A DNA stretch of 46,018 bases from Actinomycetota bacterium (lineage in GTDB: Bacteria; Actinomycetota; Acidimicrobiia; Acidimicrobiales; CADCSY01), in assembly GCA_019348495.1 (NCBI GenBank), contig JAHWJI010000007.1, positions 1 through 46,018 on the forward strand, given 5' to 3'. Of this stretch, positions 15,462 to 23,265 are shown piece after piece. The notes beneath the pieces are model-generated. The model saw nothing but the letters and a program-made list of their open reading frames with translations, was not told the origin of the DNA and did no database searches. How positions within the stretch are numbered: the stretch's first letter is position 1; every line of letters begins with the position of its first letter. A program made the translations under genes and the position numbers.

Positions 15462-16667
15462 GTGGGCGACCCCAGCATCCTGGCGCTGATCATGGCCGGC
15501 GGCGCCGGCACCAGGATGGCGCCGTTGACCGACCACCGGGCCAAGCCGGTGTTGCCCTACGCAGGGGTCTATCGCCTGGTCGACTTCCCTCTGAGCAACT
15601 GCGCCCACAGCGGCATCGGCGATGTGTGGGTGCTCCAGCAGTTCCAACCTCACGCCTTGGGCCAGCACCTGGCCGGCGGGCGACCGTGGGACCTCGACCG
15701 CACCCGGGGTGGGCTCGAAGTGCTGTTCCCCCACCAGGGCGACGAGGAGAGCGGTTGGCACCAGGGCAATGCCGACGCCATCTACCGCAACCGCTCTGTC
15801 ATACGCCAATTCGACCCTGACATCGTGGTGGTGTTGAGCGCCGACCACGTCTACAAGCTCGACTACCGGGAGGTGGTGGCCACCCATCTCCAACGGGACG
15901 CCGAGCTCACCATGGTGACCACCGTGGTGGCCAGCGACGAGGTCGGCCGCTTCGGCAACGTGGAGGTGGACCACGACGGCCGGGTCCGGGAGTTCCGCTA
16001 CAAGCCCGACGAGCCGCTGAGCGACGTGGTGAGCACCGAGGTCTTCGTCTTCGACGCCGGCCGGCTGCTCGACGCCCTCGACGAGCTGGCCGGCGACGGC
16101 GACGACGCCGCGCTGGAGGACTTCGGCGATCAGCTCCTCCCGTTCTTCGTACGCCGCCAACGGGTCTGGGAGCACCGCTTCCATGCCTACTGGCGCGACG
16201 TCGGCACCCACGAGAGCTACTGGCGATCGCACATGGACCTGCTCGAAGCCGAGCCATCCCTGCGCCTGGACGACCCGTCCTGGCCCATCCTCACCACCGC
16301 CGGCACCCGCCCGCCGGCCCGGCTGTACGACACCGCCTCGGTCGACAACTCCCTGGTCTCGCCCGGCTGCATCGTGCGGGGACAGGTGCGGCGATCGGTG
16401 CTGGGGCCGGGGGTGGTCGTCGAGGAAGGCGCCGAGGTGCACGACTCGGTCCTCCTGCACGAGGCGGTGGTCGGGTCGGGGGCGCTCGTGGCGGGGGTGG
16501 TGGCCGACATGGGCGTGCGCATCGGCCCCCGGGCCTCGGTGGGCTCCAGGCCCGAGCCGGCGCCGGGTCGCGGTGACGACGACCTGGTGATCCTGGGCGA
16601 GGGGGCGGAGGTGCCGGCCGGCGCCGAGGTGGGCCCGGGGAGCCGCAAGAGCACGTCGGAGGACTGA
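15462..16667 (+). CDS. glgC: Glucose-1-phosphate adenylyltransferase
   Basis: Makes ADP-glucose from ATP and glucose-1-phosphate, the committed step of glycogen synthesis. 401 residues. The nucleotidyltransferase motif IMAGGAGTRMAPLTDHRAKP and YRLVDFPLSNC are unmistakable; WHQGNADAIYRN and VVLSADHVYKLDY follow, with VGRFGNVEVD (the F-G-N segment) and WRDVGTHESYWRSHMDLL. The C-terminal left-handed beta-helix is seen as VDNSLVSPGCIVRGQVRRSVLGPGV. It ends in a variable acidic tail. The stop codon is flush with that of the convergent nucleoside hydrolase gene (TGA|TCA). glgX lies at the start of the window. Confidence 0.95.
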   Translation: MGDPSILALIMAGGAGTRMAPLTDHRAKPVLPYAGVYRLVDFPLSNCAHSGIGDVWVLQQFQPHALGQHLAGGRPWDLDRTRGGLEVLFPHQGDEESGWHQGNADAIYRNRSVIRQFDPDIVVVLSADHVYKLDYREVVATHLQRDAELTMVTTVVASDEVGRFGNVEVDHDGRVREFRYKPDEPLSDVVSTEVFVFDAGRLLDALDELAGDGDDAALEDFGDQLLPFFVRRQRVWEHRFHAYWRDVGTHESYWRSHMDLLEAEPSLRLDDPSWPILTTAGTRPPARLYDTASVDNSLVSPGCIVRGQVRRSVLGPGVVVEEGAEVHDSVLLHEAVVGSGALVAGVVADMGVRIGPRASVGSRPEPAPGRGDDDLVILGEGAEVPAGAEVGPGSRKSTSED

Positions 16668-17624
16668 TCAGCTCGCCGGCGGGTTCCGGCCTCGCTCGTC
16701 GGCGGTCTCGACCGAGGCCAACCACAGCTCCTCGAAGGCGGTGGTGTCCACGCCGACGGCGACGTGGATCAGGCGGCCGTGATCGCTGCCGGCGAAGCGC
16801 AGCACCTCGCTGTCGAGGACCGGCACCACCCGGCGTTCCTCCCGCGCGAGGCCCGGCCATCCCAGGGCGGCGGCACAGGTCAGGGGGTCGTGGTGGAAGG
16901 CGAGGAGATCCTCGGGCAGGCCGGCGTGGGCGCGCGCCAAGGCCCCCACAGACTCCTCCACCGCCTGGCGCTCGGCCTGGAGGGCGAGCAACCGCCCGAG
17001 GGGACCAGCAGCCTGGAGGCGCTCCAGATGTCGCCGTCGCAGGTGGGCCCGGATGGTGAGGGAGAGCGGCACCAGGGTCACCTCGCCGGCGTGGTCCACC
17101 ACCACGCTGGCAGCCGTGGTGTCGCACTGGACGTTCCAGTCCCGGGCCGGGCCCCACGCCGGCAGGTCCTCGGGGGACGGATCCAACCAGCCGCCCATCA
17201 TCACCACGTCGGCCCGGGCGAGCACGCCCGGTCGCTCCACGGCCAGGAGGGCCAGGTTGGTGCAGGGGCCGATGGCGACGATCGTCGCTCCGGCATCGAT
17301 GCTGTCGGCCAGCAACCGCAGGGCCGAGCCGGCCGGGCTGGGCGCCGGCGCCACCGGCTCGGGCCAGCGCTCGTCGTCGGGAATCTCGCCGGGCATGGCC
17401 AGCGTGGTCATGGACACCTCGGCCCCGGCGGCCACGGCCACGTCGTGGCGGCCTGCCAGCTCGAGGGCGTGGCCCACGTAGCCCGCTCGTCGACCACCGG
17501 GGTCGATGCAGGTGGTGACACCGGTGAGCTCGACATCGGCCGAGCCGAGCAGCATCACCAGCGCGGCCAGATCGTCCATGTCGCTGCCGAGGTCGGTGTC
17601 GAGGTGGATTCTCAGGACGTCCAT
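16668..17624 (-). CDS. Inosine-uridine-type nucleoside hydrolase
   Basis: Cleaves the N-glycosidic bond of ribonucleosides to give base and ribose (salvage). 318 residues. The Ca-binding N-terminal motif HLDTDLGSDMDDLAAL is the family hallmark (D-T-D-x-G-x-D-x-D-D). Further on are IVAIGPCTNLALL, VVMMGGW, DWNVQCDTTAASVV (the N...D pair) and HHDPLTCAAALG, which supplies the late His-Asp. Substrate preference cannot be read from sequence. ATG at 17624. It is convergent with glgC and followed upstream by the DUF1622-like gene in the same direction, 27 bp away, possibly one transcript. Confidence 0.92.
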   Translation of the reverse strand: MDVLRIHLDTDLGSDMDDLAALVMLLGSADVELTGVTTCIDPGGRRAGYVGHALELAGRHDVAVAAGAEVSMTTLAMPGEIPDDERWPEPVAPAPSPAGSALRLLADSIDAGATIVAIGPCTNLALLAVERPGVLARADVVMMGGWLDPSPEDLPAWGPARDWNVQCDTTAASVVVDHAGEVTLVPLSLTIRAHLRRRHLERLQAAGPLGRLLALQAERQAVEESVGALARAHAGLPEDLLAFHHDPLTCAAALGWPGLAREERRVVPVLDSEVLRFAGSDHGRLIHVAVGVDTTAFEELWLASVETADERGRNPPAS

Positions 17625-17651
17625 TCTGGCCGGCGCCCCGCCGCCGTGTGG

Positions 17652-18002
17652 TTACGCCTGCTCGTCGCTCGTGCGGCGCTGCCACGGCCAGCGGCCGTTG
17701 ATCTCCACCTCCAGGGTGAACGACAGGAACGTGCGGATGAGGACGATGAGGGCGAGCACGCCGACCGAGCGGAAGTTCGGGGATACGGCGACGGTGCGGA
17801 TGATGTCACCGGCCACGAGCAGCTCGAGGCCGAGGAGTATCGATCGCCCGATCGACCGCCGGCACCTGGTGTAGCCGTCGTCGTCCCGGTGGGTCACGGC
17901 AAAGCGGGCCAAGGCCAAGGCGATGCCCACCACGATGGCGGCGATGCCCACCGTCTCGACCACCTTCCCGACGGTCTCGATGGCCTCCTCGAAGCTCACC
18001 AC
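17652..18002 (-). CDS. DUF1622-like small membrane protein
   Basis: About 116 residues with three hydrophobic segments: VGIAAIVVGIALALARFAV near residues 18-36, LLGLELLVAGDIIRTVAV near 56-73, and VLALIVLIRTFLSFTLEVEI near 82-101. The pattern RRSIGRSILLGLELLVAGDIIRT followed by IRTFLSFTLEVEINGRWPW is that of the uncharacterised DUF1622 family. Start is GTG at 18002 or the adjacent GTG at 17999; neither has a strong ribosome binding site. No function is known. It precedes the nucleoside hydrolase gene on the same strand. Confidence 0.8.
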   Translation of the reverse strand: MVSFEEAIETVGKVVETVGIAAIVVGIALALARFAVTHRDDDGYTRCRRSIGRSILLGLELLVAGDIIRTVAVSPNFRSVGVLALIVLIRTFLSFTLEVEINGRWPWQRRTSDEQA

Positions 18003-18194
18003 CGGCGAGGAGCCGGGTCCGGTGCTTCACGTCCGGCGGGCGTAAGACAGAGGCTGGGCAAGGATCATCTCCTCGGGAGGCGACGTCGGTGCTGGCTACC
18101 CGCATCCCGGCGGAGGTCAACCCTGGTTGCTTCGGTGCATGGGCGCGGCCTGGCCCAGGTGTGCCCGGGCGCAGTTCGGGAGAAGGTCAGAGCC

Positions 18195-18416
18195 ATGAGC
18201 GACCAACAAGTCACTGGCACCAGCGACCCCACCTACAACCTCGTCAGCGTGGTGTACCACGCCCTCCACGGGGCCGAGACGATCCAGAAGTACCTGGATG
18301 ACGCCGGCACCGACGACGACCTCAGGACCTACTTCCAGCAAGTGCAGCAGGGCTACCGCCGTGCCGCCGACATGGGCAAGCAGATCCTCGCCCAGCGCAT
18401 CGAGCACGAGCACTAG
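18195..18416 (+). CDS. Small helical protein, 73 residues
   Basis: ATG at 18195 preceded by GAAGG at 8-9 nt. The product is hydrophilic and mostly helical: NLVSVVYHALHGAETIQKYL, DDDLRTYFQQVQQGYRRAADMGKQILAQRI and a His/Glu tail. Small proteins with this Tyr-N-L-V-S-V-x-Y-H start and a two-helix body occur in several phyla as uncharacterised proteins (from memory, not checked). No membrane span or signal. It stands alone; a strong hairpin lies 65 bp downstream. Function unknown. Confidence 0.75.
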   Translation: MSDQQVTGTSDPTYNLVSVVYHALHGAETIQKYLDDAGTDDDLRTYFQQVQQGYRRAADMGKQILAQRIEHEH

Positions 18417-18480
18417 CCTCCCGGGTCGACGGGCGGAGGGCAACGGCCGGTCGAGGGGTTGACGCCCTCAGCAGCTGCCC

Positions 18481-18501
18481 CCGTCCGACGGCCTCGGACG
18501 G
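18481..18501 (+). terminator. Hairpin terminator candidate after the 73-residue gene
   Basis: CCGTCCGA, loop CGGCC, TCGGACGG: a perfect 8-bp GC-rich stem 65 bp after the stop at 18416 and 37 bp before the convergent galK stop. No T-run. The 3' arm overlaps a second perfect 12-bp palindrome, GGTGACGTCACC, at 18500-18511. Confidence 0.45.
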
Positions 18502-18529
18502 TGACGTCACCTTGCACGGCATCGTCCCC

Positions 18530-18561
18530 TCACCACCTCACCACCTCACCACCTCGGCACC
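18530..18561. repeat. Tandem octamer TCACCACC across the galK stop
   Basis: Three perfect head-to-tail copies of TCACCACC (18530-18553) and a degenerate fourth (TCGGCACC). The second copy contains the galK stop codon, so copy-number slippage would change the C-terminus (GAEVVRW) of galactokinase. Confidence 0.6.
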
Positions 18562-19530
18562 TCCGACGGCCTGGACGCGCCAGCCCCGACGAAGCGTGCC
18601 GGGCCTGGTCAGCGCCACCACGCAGCCACCGAAGCCGGCGCCGGTGAGGCGGGCACCGTGCACACCCGGGGTGGCCACCAGCTCTGCCACCAGCGCGTCG
18701 AGCCGCGGGGTCGACACCTCGAAGTCGACCCTGAGGCTTTCGTGGCTGGCGACCATCAAGGCCCCGCAGGCCGCCACCTCGCCTGCGGCCATCGCCGCCA
18801 CCATGTCCCGTACCCGGCGGTTCTCGGTCACCACGTGGCGGGCCCGAGCACGCACGACAGGGTCGGCCACAGTGGCCACGTCCTGTGCCGTGGCCTGGGC
18901 GAGGGGGCCGATGAGGGCGATGGCGGCCTCGCACTGCGCCCGTCGCTCGGCGTAGGCCGATTCGGCCAGTCGACGGACGTCTCCTGAAGGGACCACCACC
19001 ACCTCGACGTCTTCGGGGATGGGCACCGGCGTCACCGCCAGCGTCGTACAGTCGATGAGCAGCGCGTGGCCGGCGACACCTGCCGCCGAAGCGAGCTGGT
19101 CCATCACCCCGCACGGCACCCCGCTGGCCAGCTGCTCGGCCCGCTGGCAGGCCAGGGCCAGCTCGAGCGCCGACCCCTCGAAGCCCAGCGCCAGGGCCAG
19201 CGCCACCTCGAGGGCCGCGCTGGAGGAGAGCCCGGCGCCGACCGGCAAGGTGGTGGACACCACCCCGGTGAAGCCCCGCGCCGGTGTGGTCACCGCCACC
19301 ACGCCGGCCACGAAGCGGGCCCACGGCGGTTCGCACTCCTGGGGTTCAGCCACGTCGAGGGGGACGACCGCCGGGCCGGGCAGCTCCTCGGAGGTGAGCC
19401 GCACCTCGTCGCCGCCGGGGACACCCTCCACCGTGGTGGCCAAGTCGATGGCCATGGGCAGCACCAGCCCGCCGGTGTAGTCGGTGTGGTCGCCGATGAG
19501 GTTGACCCGACCGGGGGCGGTGGCCAGCAC
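18538..19530 (-). CDS. galK: Galactokinase
   Basis: Phosphorylates galactose at C1 with ATP, first enzyme of the Leloir pathway (GHMP kinase fold). 330 residues; the short N-terminus before APGRVNLIGDHTDYTGG is like that of mycobacterial enzymes. Motif 2 is PVGAGLSSSAALEVAL, the CGVMDQLASAAG segment follows, and motif 3 is LTGAGFGGCVVAL. The GTG start at 19530 is three bases after the galT stop and, unusually, in the same frame (TAG CGC GTG). Last gene of the five-gene galactose operon; its 3' end carries an octamer repeat. Confidence 0.94.
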   Translation of the reverse strand: MLATAPGRVNLIGDHTDYTGGLVLPMAIDLATTVEGVPGGDEVRLTSEELPGPAVVPLDVAEPQECEPPWARFVAGVVAVTTPARGFTGVVSTTLPVGAGLSSSAALEVALALALGFEGSALELALACQRAEQLASGVPCGVMDQLASAAGVAGHALLIDCTTLAVTPVPIPEDVEVVVVPSGDVRRLAESAYAERRAQCEAAIALIGPLAQATAQDVATVADPVVRARARHVVTENRRVRDMVAAMAAGEVAACGALMVASHESLRVDFEVSTPRLDALVAELVATPGVHGARLTGAGFGGCVVALTRPGTLRRGWRVQAVGGAEVVRW

Positions 19531-19533
19531 GCG

Positions 19534-20505
19534 CTATCCGGCCGCTCGCAGCGTGGCTGCCGCCCGCTCCGGCGCCACGTCACTGAGGAAGGCGCCGGCG
19601 CCCAGCTCGGACCCGGCCAGGTACTTCAGCCGGTCGGCGGCCCGGTGCAGCGGGGTGAACTCGAGGCGGAGGTGGCTCACCGCCTGCCACTCGCCGTCGG
19701 CGGCCGGCGCCTGGTGCATGGCCATGACGTAGGGCAGCGGGAACCCGAAGAGGGCGTCGTAGCGCTGCAGCAGGTCCTCGAGGATGGCGGCCAGGGCGTC
19801 ACGGTCGGGATCGCTCAGGTCGAGCAGCGACGGGGCGTGGCGGTGGGCGACGACGTGGACCTCGTAGGGGAAGCGGGCGGCGAAGGGGACGAAGGCGATG
19901 AAGGCGTCGTTGCCGGCCACCAGGCGCAGCCCGTCGGAGCGTTCCTGGGCCACCACGTCGCAGACCACGCACGTGCCGTGCTCGGCCAGGTGGCGCCCAG
20001 CCACCGCCAGCTGGCGGGCGGGCACCGGCGGGATCTCCGGGTAGCCGTAGATCTGGCCGTGGGGATGGTGCAGGGTGACGCCCACCACCTCGCCACGGTT
20101 CTCGAACACGAAGACGTAGGCGATGTCGCGGCGCCGCCCCAGCGCGGCGTAACGCTCAGCCCACACGTCGACCAGGAGCCGGATGCGGGCCCGGCCCAGC
20201 AACGCCAGGCTCGCCTGGTGATCGTCGGAGTAGACGACGACCTCGGTGGCGCCCACGGCCGGCAGCACCTGGTGGAGGCCGGAACCGGCGACGTCGGGTG
20301 GCGGCGGATGGGCGACCATCGACGGGAAGCGGTTGTCGAACACGGCGACGTCGAACGACGGCCACGGCACCTCCGTGGGCGCCGTCGGGTCCGTGGTGGG
20401 GCACAGCGGACACTGCTCGGAGGGTGGCAGAAAGGTCCGGTCCTGGCGGTGGGTGGCGAAGGTGACCCACTCACCGCTGAGCGGGTCACGACGGCGCTCG
20501 CTCAA
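19534..20505 (-). CDS. galT: Galactose-1-phosphate uridylyltransferase
   Basis: Exchanges UMP between UDP-glucose and galactose-1-phosphate, giving UDP-galactose. 323 residues. The start is DPLSGEWVTFATHRQDR, then a zinc-type CPLCP, FDNRFPSM, and the active-site HHPHGQIYGYPEIP with the nucleophilic His between Pro-flanked His residues. C-terminal HLRLEFTPLHRAADRLKYLAGSE is typical of the family. Translation begins at a TTG that overlaps the GH2 stop codon (TTGA). UDP-galactose formed here can feed the mutase encoded two genes upstream. Confidence 0.95.
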   Translation of the reverse strand: MSERRRDPLSGEWVTFATHRQDRTFLPPSEQCPLCPTTDPTAPTEVPWPSFDVAVFDNRFPSMVAHPPPPDVAGSGLHQVLPAVGATEVVVYSDDHQASLALLGRARIRLLVDVWAERYAALGRRRDIAYVFVFENRGEVVGVTLHHPHGQIYGYPEIPPVPARQLAVAGRHLAEHGTCVVCDVVAQERSDGLRLVAGNDAFIAFVPFAARFPYEVHVVAHRHAPSLLDLSDPDRDALAAILEDLLQRYDALFGFPLPYVMAMHQAPAADGEWQAVSHLRLEFTPLHRAADRLKYLAGSELGAGAFLSDVAPERAAATLRAAG

Positions 20506-23258
20506 CGAGCCACCGCCCAGTGGTGGCTGTAGCGGGCCACCCGCCGGCCGTCGGCCAGGCCATCCTCCTCCACCTCGAGCAGCGCTCTGGGCACCGAGGC
20601 CCAGCCCAAGAGGTCGGCCAGCAGCGCCAGCGCAGCAGCGTCACCCTTGGCCGCGGGGCCGCACAGGCGGTACTGGCAGAAGACCAGGCGCCCGGCGCCC
20701 ACCTGGTGGCTGCCCACCACCGTGCCCGTCAGGGCACCGGGAACGGGCTTGTAGGCGATCACCACAGGGGTGTCGGGGAAGGGCGCACCGTCGATGTCGA
20801 GCACCACACTGCGGGCCTGGACGGTCGAGTCCTCGGCCACCAACACGTTGCGCCGGGACAGCGAGGCGATCGCCCCGCTGTCGGTGGTGAAGTGGAAGAC
20901 CGATGATCCCCACACCGTCTCGACCGGCTGGAGGGTCAGCGGGATGGGATAGTGCTGGGACCGGGCGACGTCTTGGGCCAGCACCACGACGGTGCCCCCT
21001 TCACCCAGGCACGACCGAACCTGGCGGGCGGCCTCGGGCCCGAGCTCCTCCTCGCCGACCACCATGGGGCCCTGGTCGCCGATCACCACGCCCAGTGCTT
21101 CGAGCACGACACGGGTGGCCGGTGAGGGCCCCGGGAGGCAGACGCCGATCCCCTCGGCCGATGGTGCGGGGACCACGTGCACGGGATAGCGGTTCTCGGC
21201 CACGAGGCGACCACCCGAGCGCAGGCGCACCACGAGGTCGTGGGAGCCCGGCACGCCCGGTGCCGGCAGCGCCACGTGGCCGACCGGCGCGGCGCGGTAG
21301 CCTTCGATCCCTGAGAGGTGCATGGCGTGGGCCGACTCGCCGAAGCGGGCCTCGATCTCCACGTCGGAGAGGGCTTCGCCGTCGTTGGCCACGTACAGGG
21401 GCGCACGCACCATGGACCCGGCCACCACCACCAAGCTGTCGAGTTGCAGGATGGGCAGGACGACCTGGTTCACCCTGGCCATCTCCGCCACCGCCATGGG
21501 CTTGGGCTTTCGGTGCAGGTCGAGCAGCCCGTTCAACTCGTGGGGGACATCGGTGAGCTCGGTGAGGCAGTACCCCCCGATGTGGTCGTGGCGGCGGAAG
21601 ACCTCGGCCTGGAGGCGGTCGGAGAGACCCTGGTAGCGCTGGGTCTCGCTGATGAAGCGGGCGATGGAAGCCGGCCAGCGGGTGGCCGCCAGCCCACTGG
21701 CGTAGATGGCCCGGGTGTCCCAGAACGGAGGGTCGGAGAGCTCGGGCATCCCGGGCAACCCCCAGTCCCCGAACTCGGTCACGAGCAACGGTCGGTCCAG
21801 ACGCCGCCAGTACGCAGAGGACCGCTCGATCTTGTCGAGGTAGTCGGCGTGGAGGCGCCCGTACCAGTGGGCGGTGAGCACGTCGCCGGCGAAGACGTGC
21901 TCGGGATCCGGCTCCACCCAGTCGTTCTCGATGACCGGGCGGGTGGGGTCGCATTCCCGGGCGGCGGCCACCAGGGCCCGGGCGAATCGCTCGTAGCCGG
22001 CCCAGGAACGGACCTCGGGCCGGTAGAGGCCCAGCTCGTTCATGACCGACCACAGGATCACGCTCGGATGGTTGCGGTCGCGCTCGATCTGGTCGCGCAC
22101 GGCCTGCACGGCTCGGGTGCCCACCAGGGAGTCGCCGTCGGCACCCAGCTCCTCGTGGGCGATGGGCTCGGCGATGGGGATGTCGCAGTGCAACAGCATG
22201 CCGAGCTCGTCACAGACGTCGAGGTAGGTCGGGTCGAAGGCCTTGATGTGCAGCCGGAGGGTGTTGAAGCCCATGGCTCGGGCTGCGCCCACCTCAGCCT
22301 CGATCTCGGCCCTGGTGCCCTCGGCGTAGAGCCGATCCGCAGTGAAGCCCTGCACCAGCACGCTCTTCATGCGGTAGGGCTCACCGTTGAGCACGAGCCG
22401 CGTGCCGTCCACGCTGACGGTCCGTAGCCCGAAGCGCACGGCCCGGGCGTCGCTGGCCTGGCCGTCGACCACGACGTCGACCACTGCGGTGTGCAGCTGA
22501 GGCTCGGCCGGGCTCCAACGCAGGGCCCGAGTCTCGCCGAAGGCCACGACGGCCACGGCGCCGTCACCCGGCTCGATGACCAGGCTGGAGCCACCGAGGC
22601 GGCCCACCGCTCGCGCCGCCACCTCGGCTCGCCGGGGAGCGTCACTGCGGTTGGCGAGGGTGATGTCGATGCGCAGATCGTCGGGGTCGGCGTTGACGAA
22701 CACCTTGTCGAGGATCACCGGCCCGTGACGGCGCAGTGTGACCGACTGCCAGATCCCCCCGTAGGTCATGTAGAGGCTGGGCCGGCTGGGGAAGACGTGG
22801 TTGGCCCATCCCTGCTTGCCGTGGGCCAGGCGGAGGTGCTCGGGGTCGTCGACGGCCGGGTCGACGACCCGCACGACGAGCTCGTTGGGCCCCGCTCGCA
22901 GGACCCCCGTCGGGTTCAGCGTGAAGGGGGTGAAGGCGTTGTCGTGGGCGCCGATCGGCCGGCCGTTGAGCCACACCTCGGCCAGGTCCATCACCGCCGC
23001 GAAGCACAGGCTCCACCAGCCGCCGGCGTCGTCGAGCGAGAAGCAGCGCCGGTACCAGGCCTCCCCGTCGAGCTCGATCCGTCCCTGGGCCTCCCACAGA
23101 CCGGGCACCCAGATGGGCTCGGGCGGGCACACCTCGAGATCGGCGAGCGAGCGTGCCGTCGGAAAGAACTCCCAGGCACCGTCGAGGCGGACTCGGCCGT
23201 GCTCGTCGGGCACGAGACGGTCGGCAACGGCGTGATCCTGCGAAGCCTGGCCGGTCAC
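20502..23258 (-). CDS. Glycoside hydrolase family 2 (beta-galactosidase/beta-glucuronidase fold), exact substrate unknown
   Basis: 918 residues if translated from the GTG at 23258, which has GAGGG a few bases upstream and lies 7 bp after the mutase stop; a GTG at 23300 would overlap the mutase gene by 35 bp. Domains: sugar-binding jelly roll (about 20-185, with WYRRCFSL and DLAEVWLNGRPIG), immunoglobulin-like (185-280), TIM barrel (280-585) and about 330 further residues of beta-rich sequence. The acid/base is Glu in NHPSVILWSVMNELG (about 408); the nucleophile is Glu in RPLLVTEFGDWG (about 495). No signal peptide, so it probably acts in the cytoplasm. In an operon with galT, galK and a UDP-galactopyranose mutase, a galactosidase or galactofuranosidase activity is the natural guess. 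Confidence 0.9.
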   Translation of the reverse strand: MTGQASQDHAVADRLVPDEHGRVRLDGAWEFFPTARSLADLEVCPPEPIWVPGLWEAQGRIELDGEAWYRRCFSLDDAGGWWSLCFAAVMDLAEVWLNGRPIGAHDNAFTPFTLNPTGVLRAGPNELVVRVVDPAVDDPEHLRLAHGKQGWANHVFPSRPSLYMTYGGIWQSVTLRRHGPVILDKVFVNADPDDLRIDITLANRSDAPRRAEVAARAVGRLGGSSLVIEPGDGAVAVVAFGETRALRWSPAEPQLHTAVVDVVVDGQASDARAVRFGLRTVSVDGTRLVLNGEPYRMKSVLVQGFTADRLYAEGTRAEIEAEVGAARAMGFNTLRLHIKAFDPTYLDVCDELGMLLHCDIPIAEPIAHEELGADGDSLVGTRAVQAVRDQIERDRNHPSVILWSVMNELGLYRPEVRSWAGYERFARALVAAARECDPTRPVIENDWVEPDPEHVFAGDVLTAHWYGRLHADYLDKIERSSAYWRRLDRPLLVTEFGDWGLPGMPELSDPPFWDTRAIYASGLAATRWPASIARFISETQRYQGLSDRLQAEVFRRHDHIGGYCLTELTDVPHELNGLLDLHRKPKPMAVAEMARVNQVVLPILQLDSLVVVAGSMVRAPLYVANDGEALSDVEIEARFGESAHAMHLSGIEGYRAAPVGHVALPAPGVPGSHDLVVRLRSGGRLVAENRYPVHVVPAPSAEGIGVCLPGPSPATRVVLEALGVVIGDQGPMVVGEEELGPEAARQVRSCLGEGGTVVVLAQDVARSQHYPIPLTLQPVETVWGSSVFHFTTDSGAIASLSRRNVLVAEDSTVQARSVVLDIDGAPFPDTPVVIAYKPVPGALTGTVVGSHQVGAGRLVFCQYRLCGPAAKGDAAALALLADLLGWASVPRALLEVEEDGLADGRRVARYSHHWAVAR

Positions 23259-23265
23259 GCCGCCC

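Noticed and set aside
11558-15544. Long minus-strand ORFs across the heme cluster
   Set aside because: Shadows of hemE, cpfC and cgoX produced by high GC. Only the segment 13685-13984 has protein-like sequence of its own.
16764-18194. Long plus-strand frame upstream of the 73-residue gene
   Set aside because: It is antisense to the nucleoside hydrolase and DUF1622-like genes; the real gene begins at the ATG at 18195 with its own ribosome binding site.
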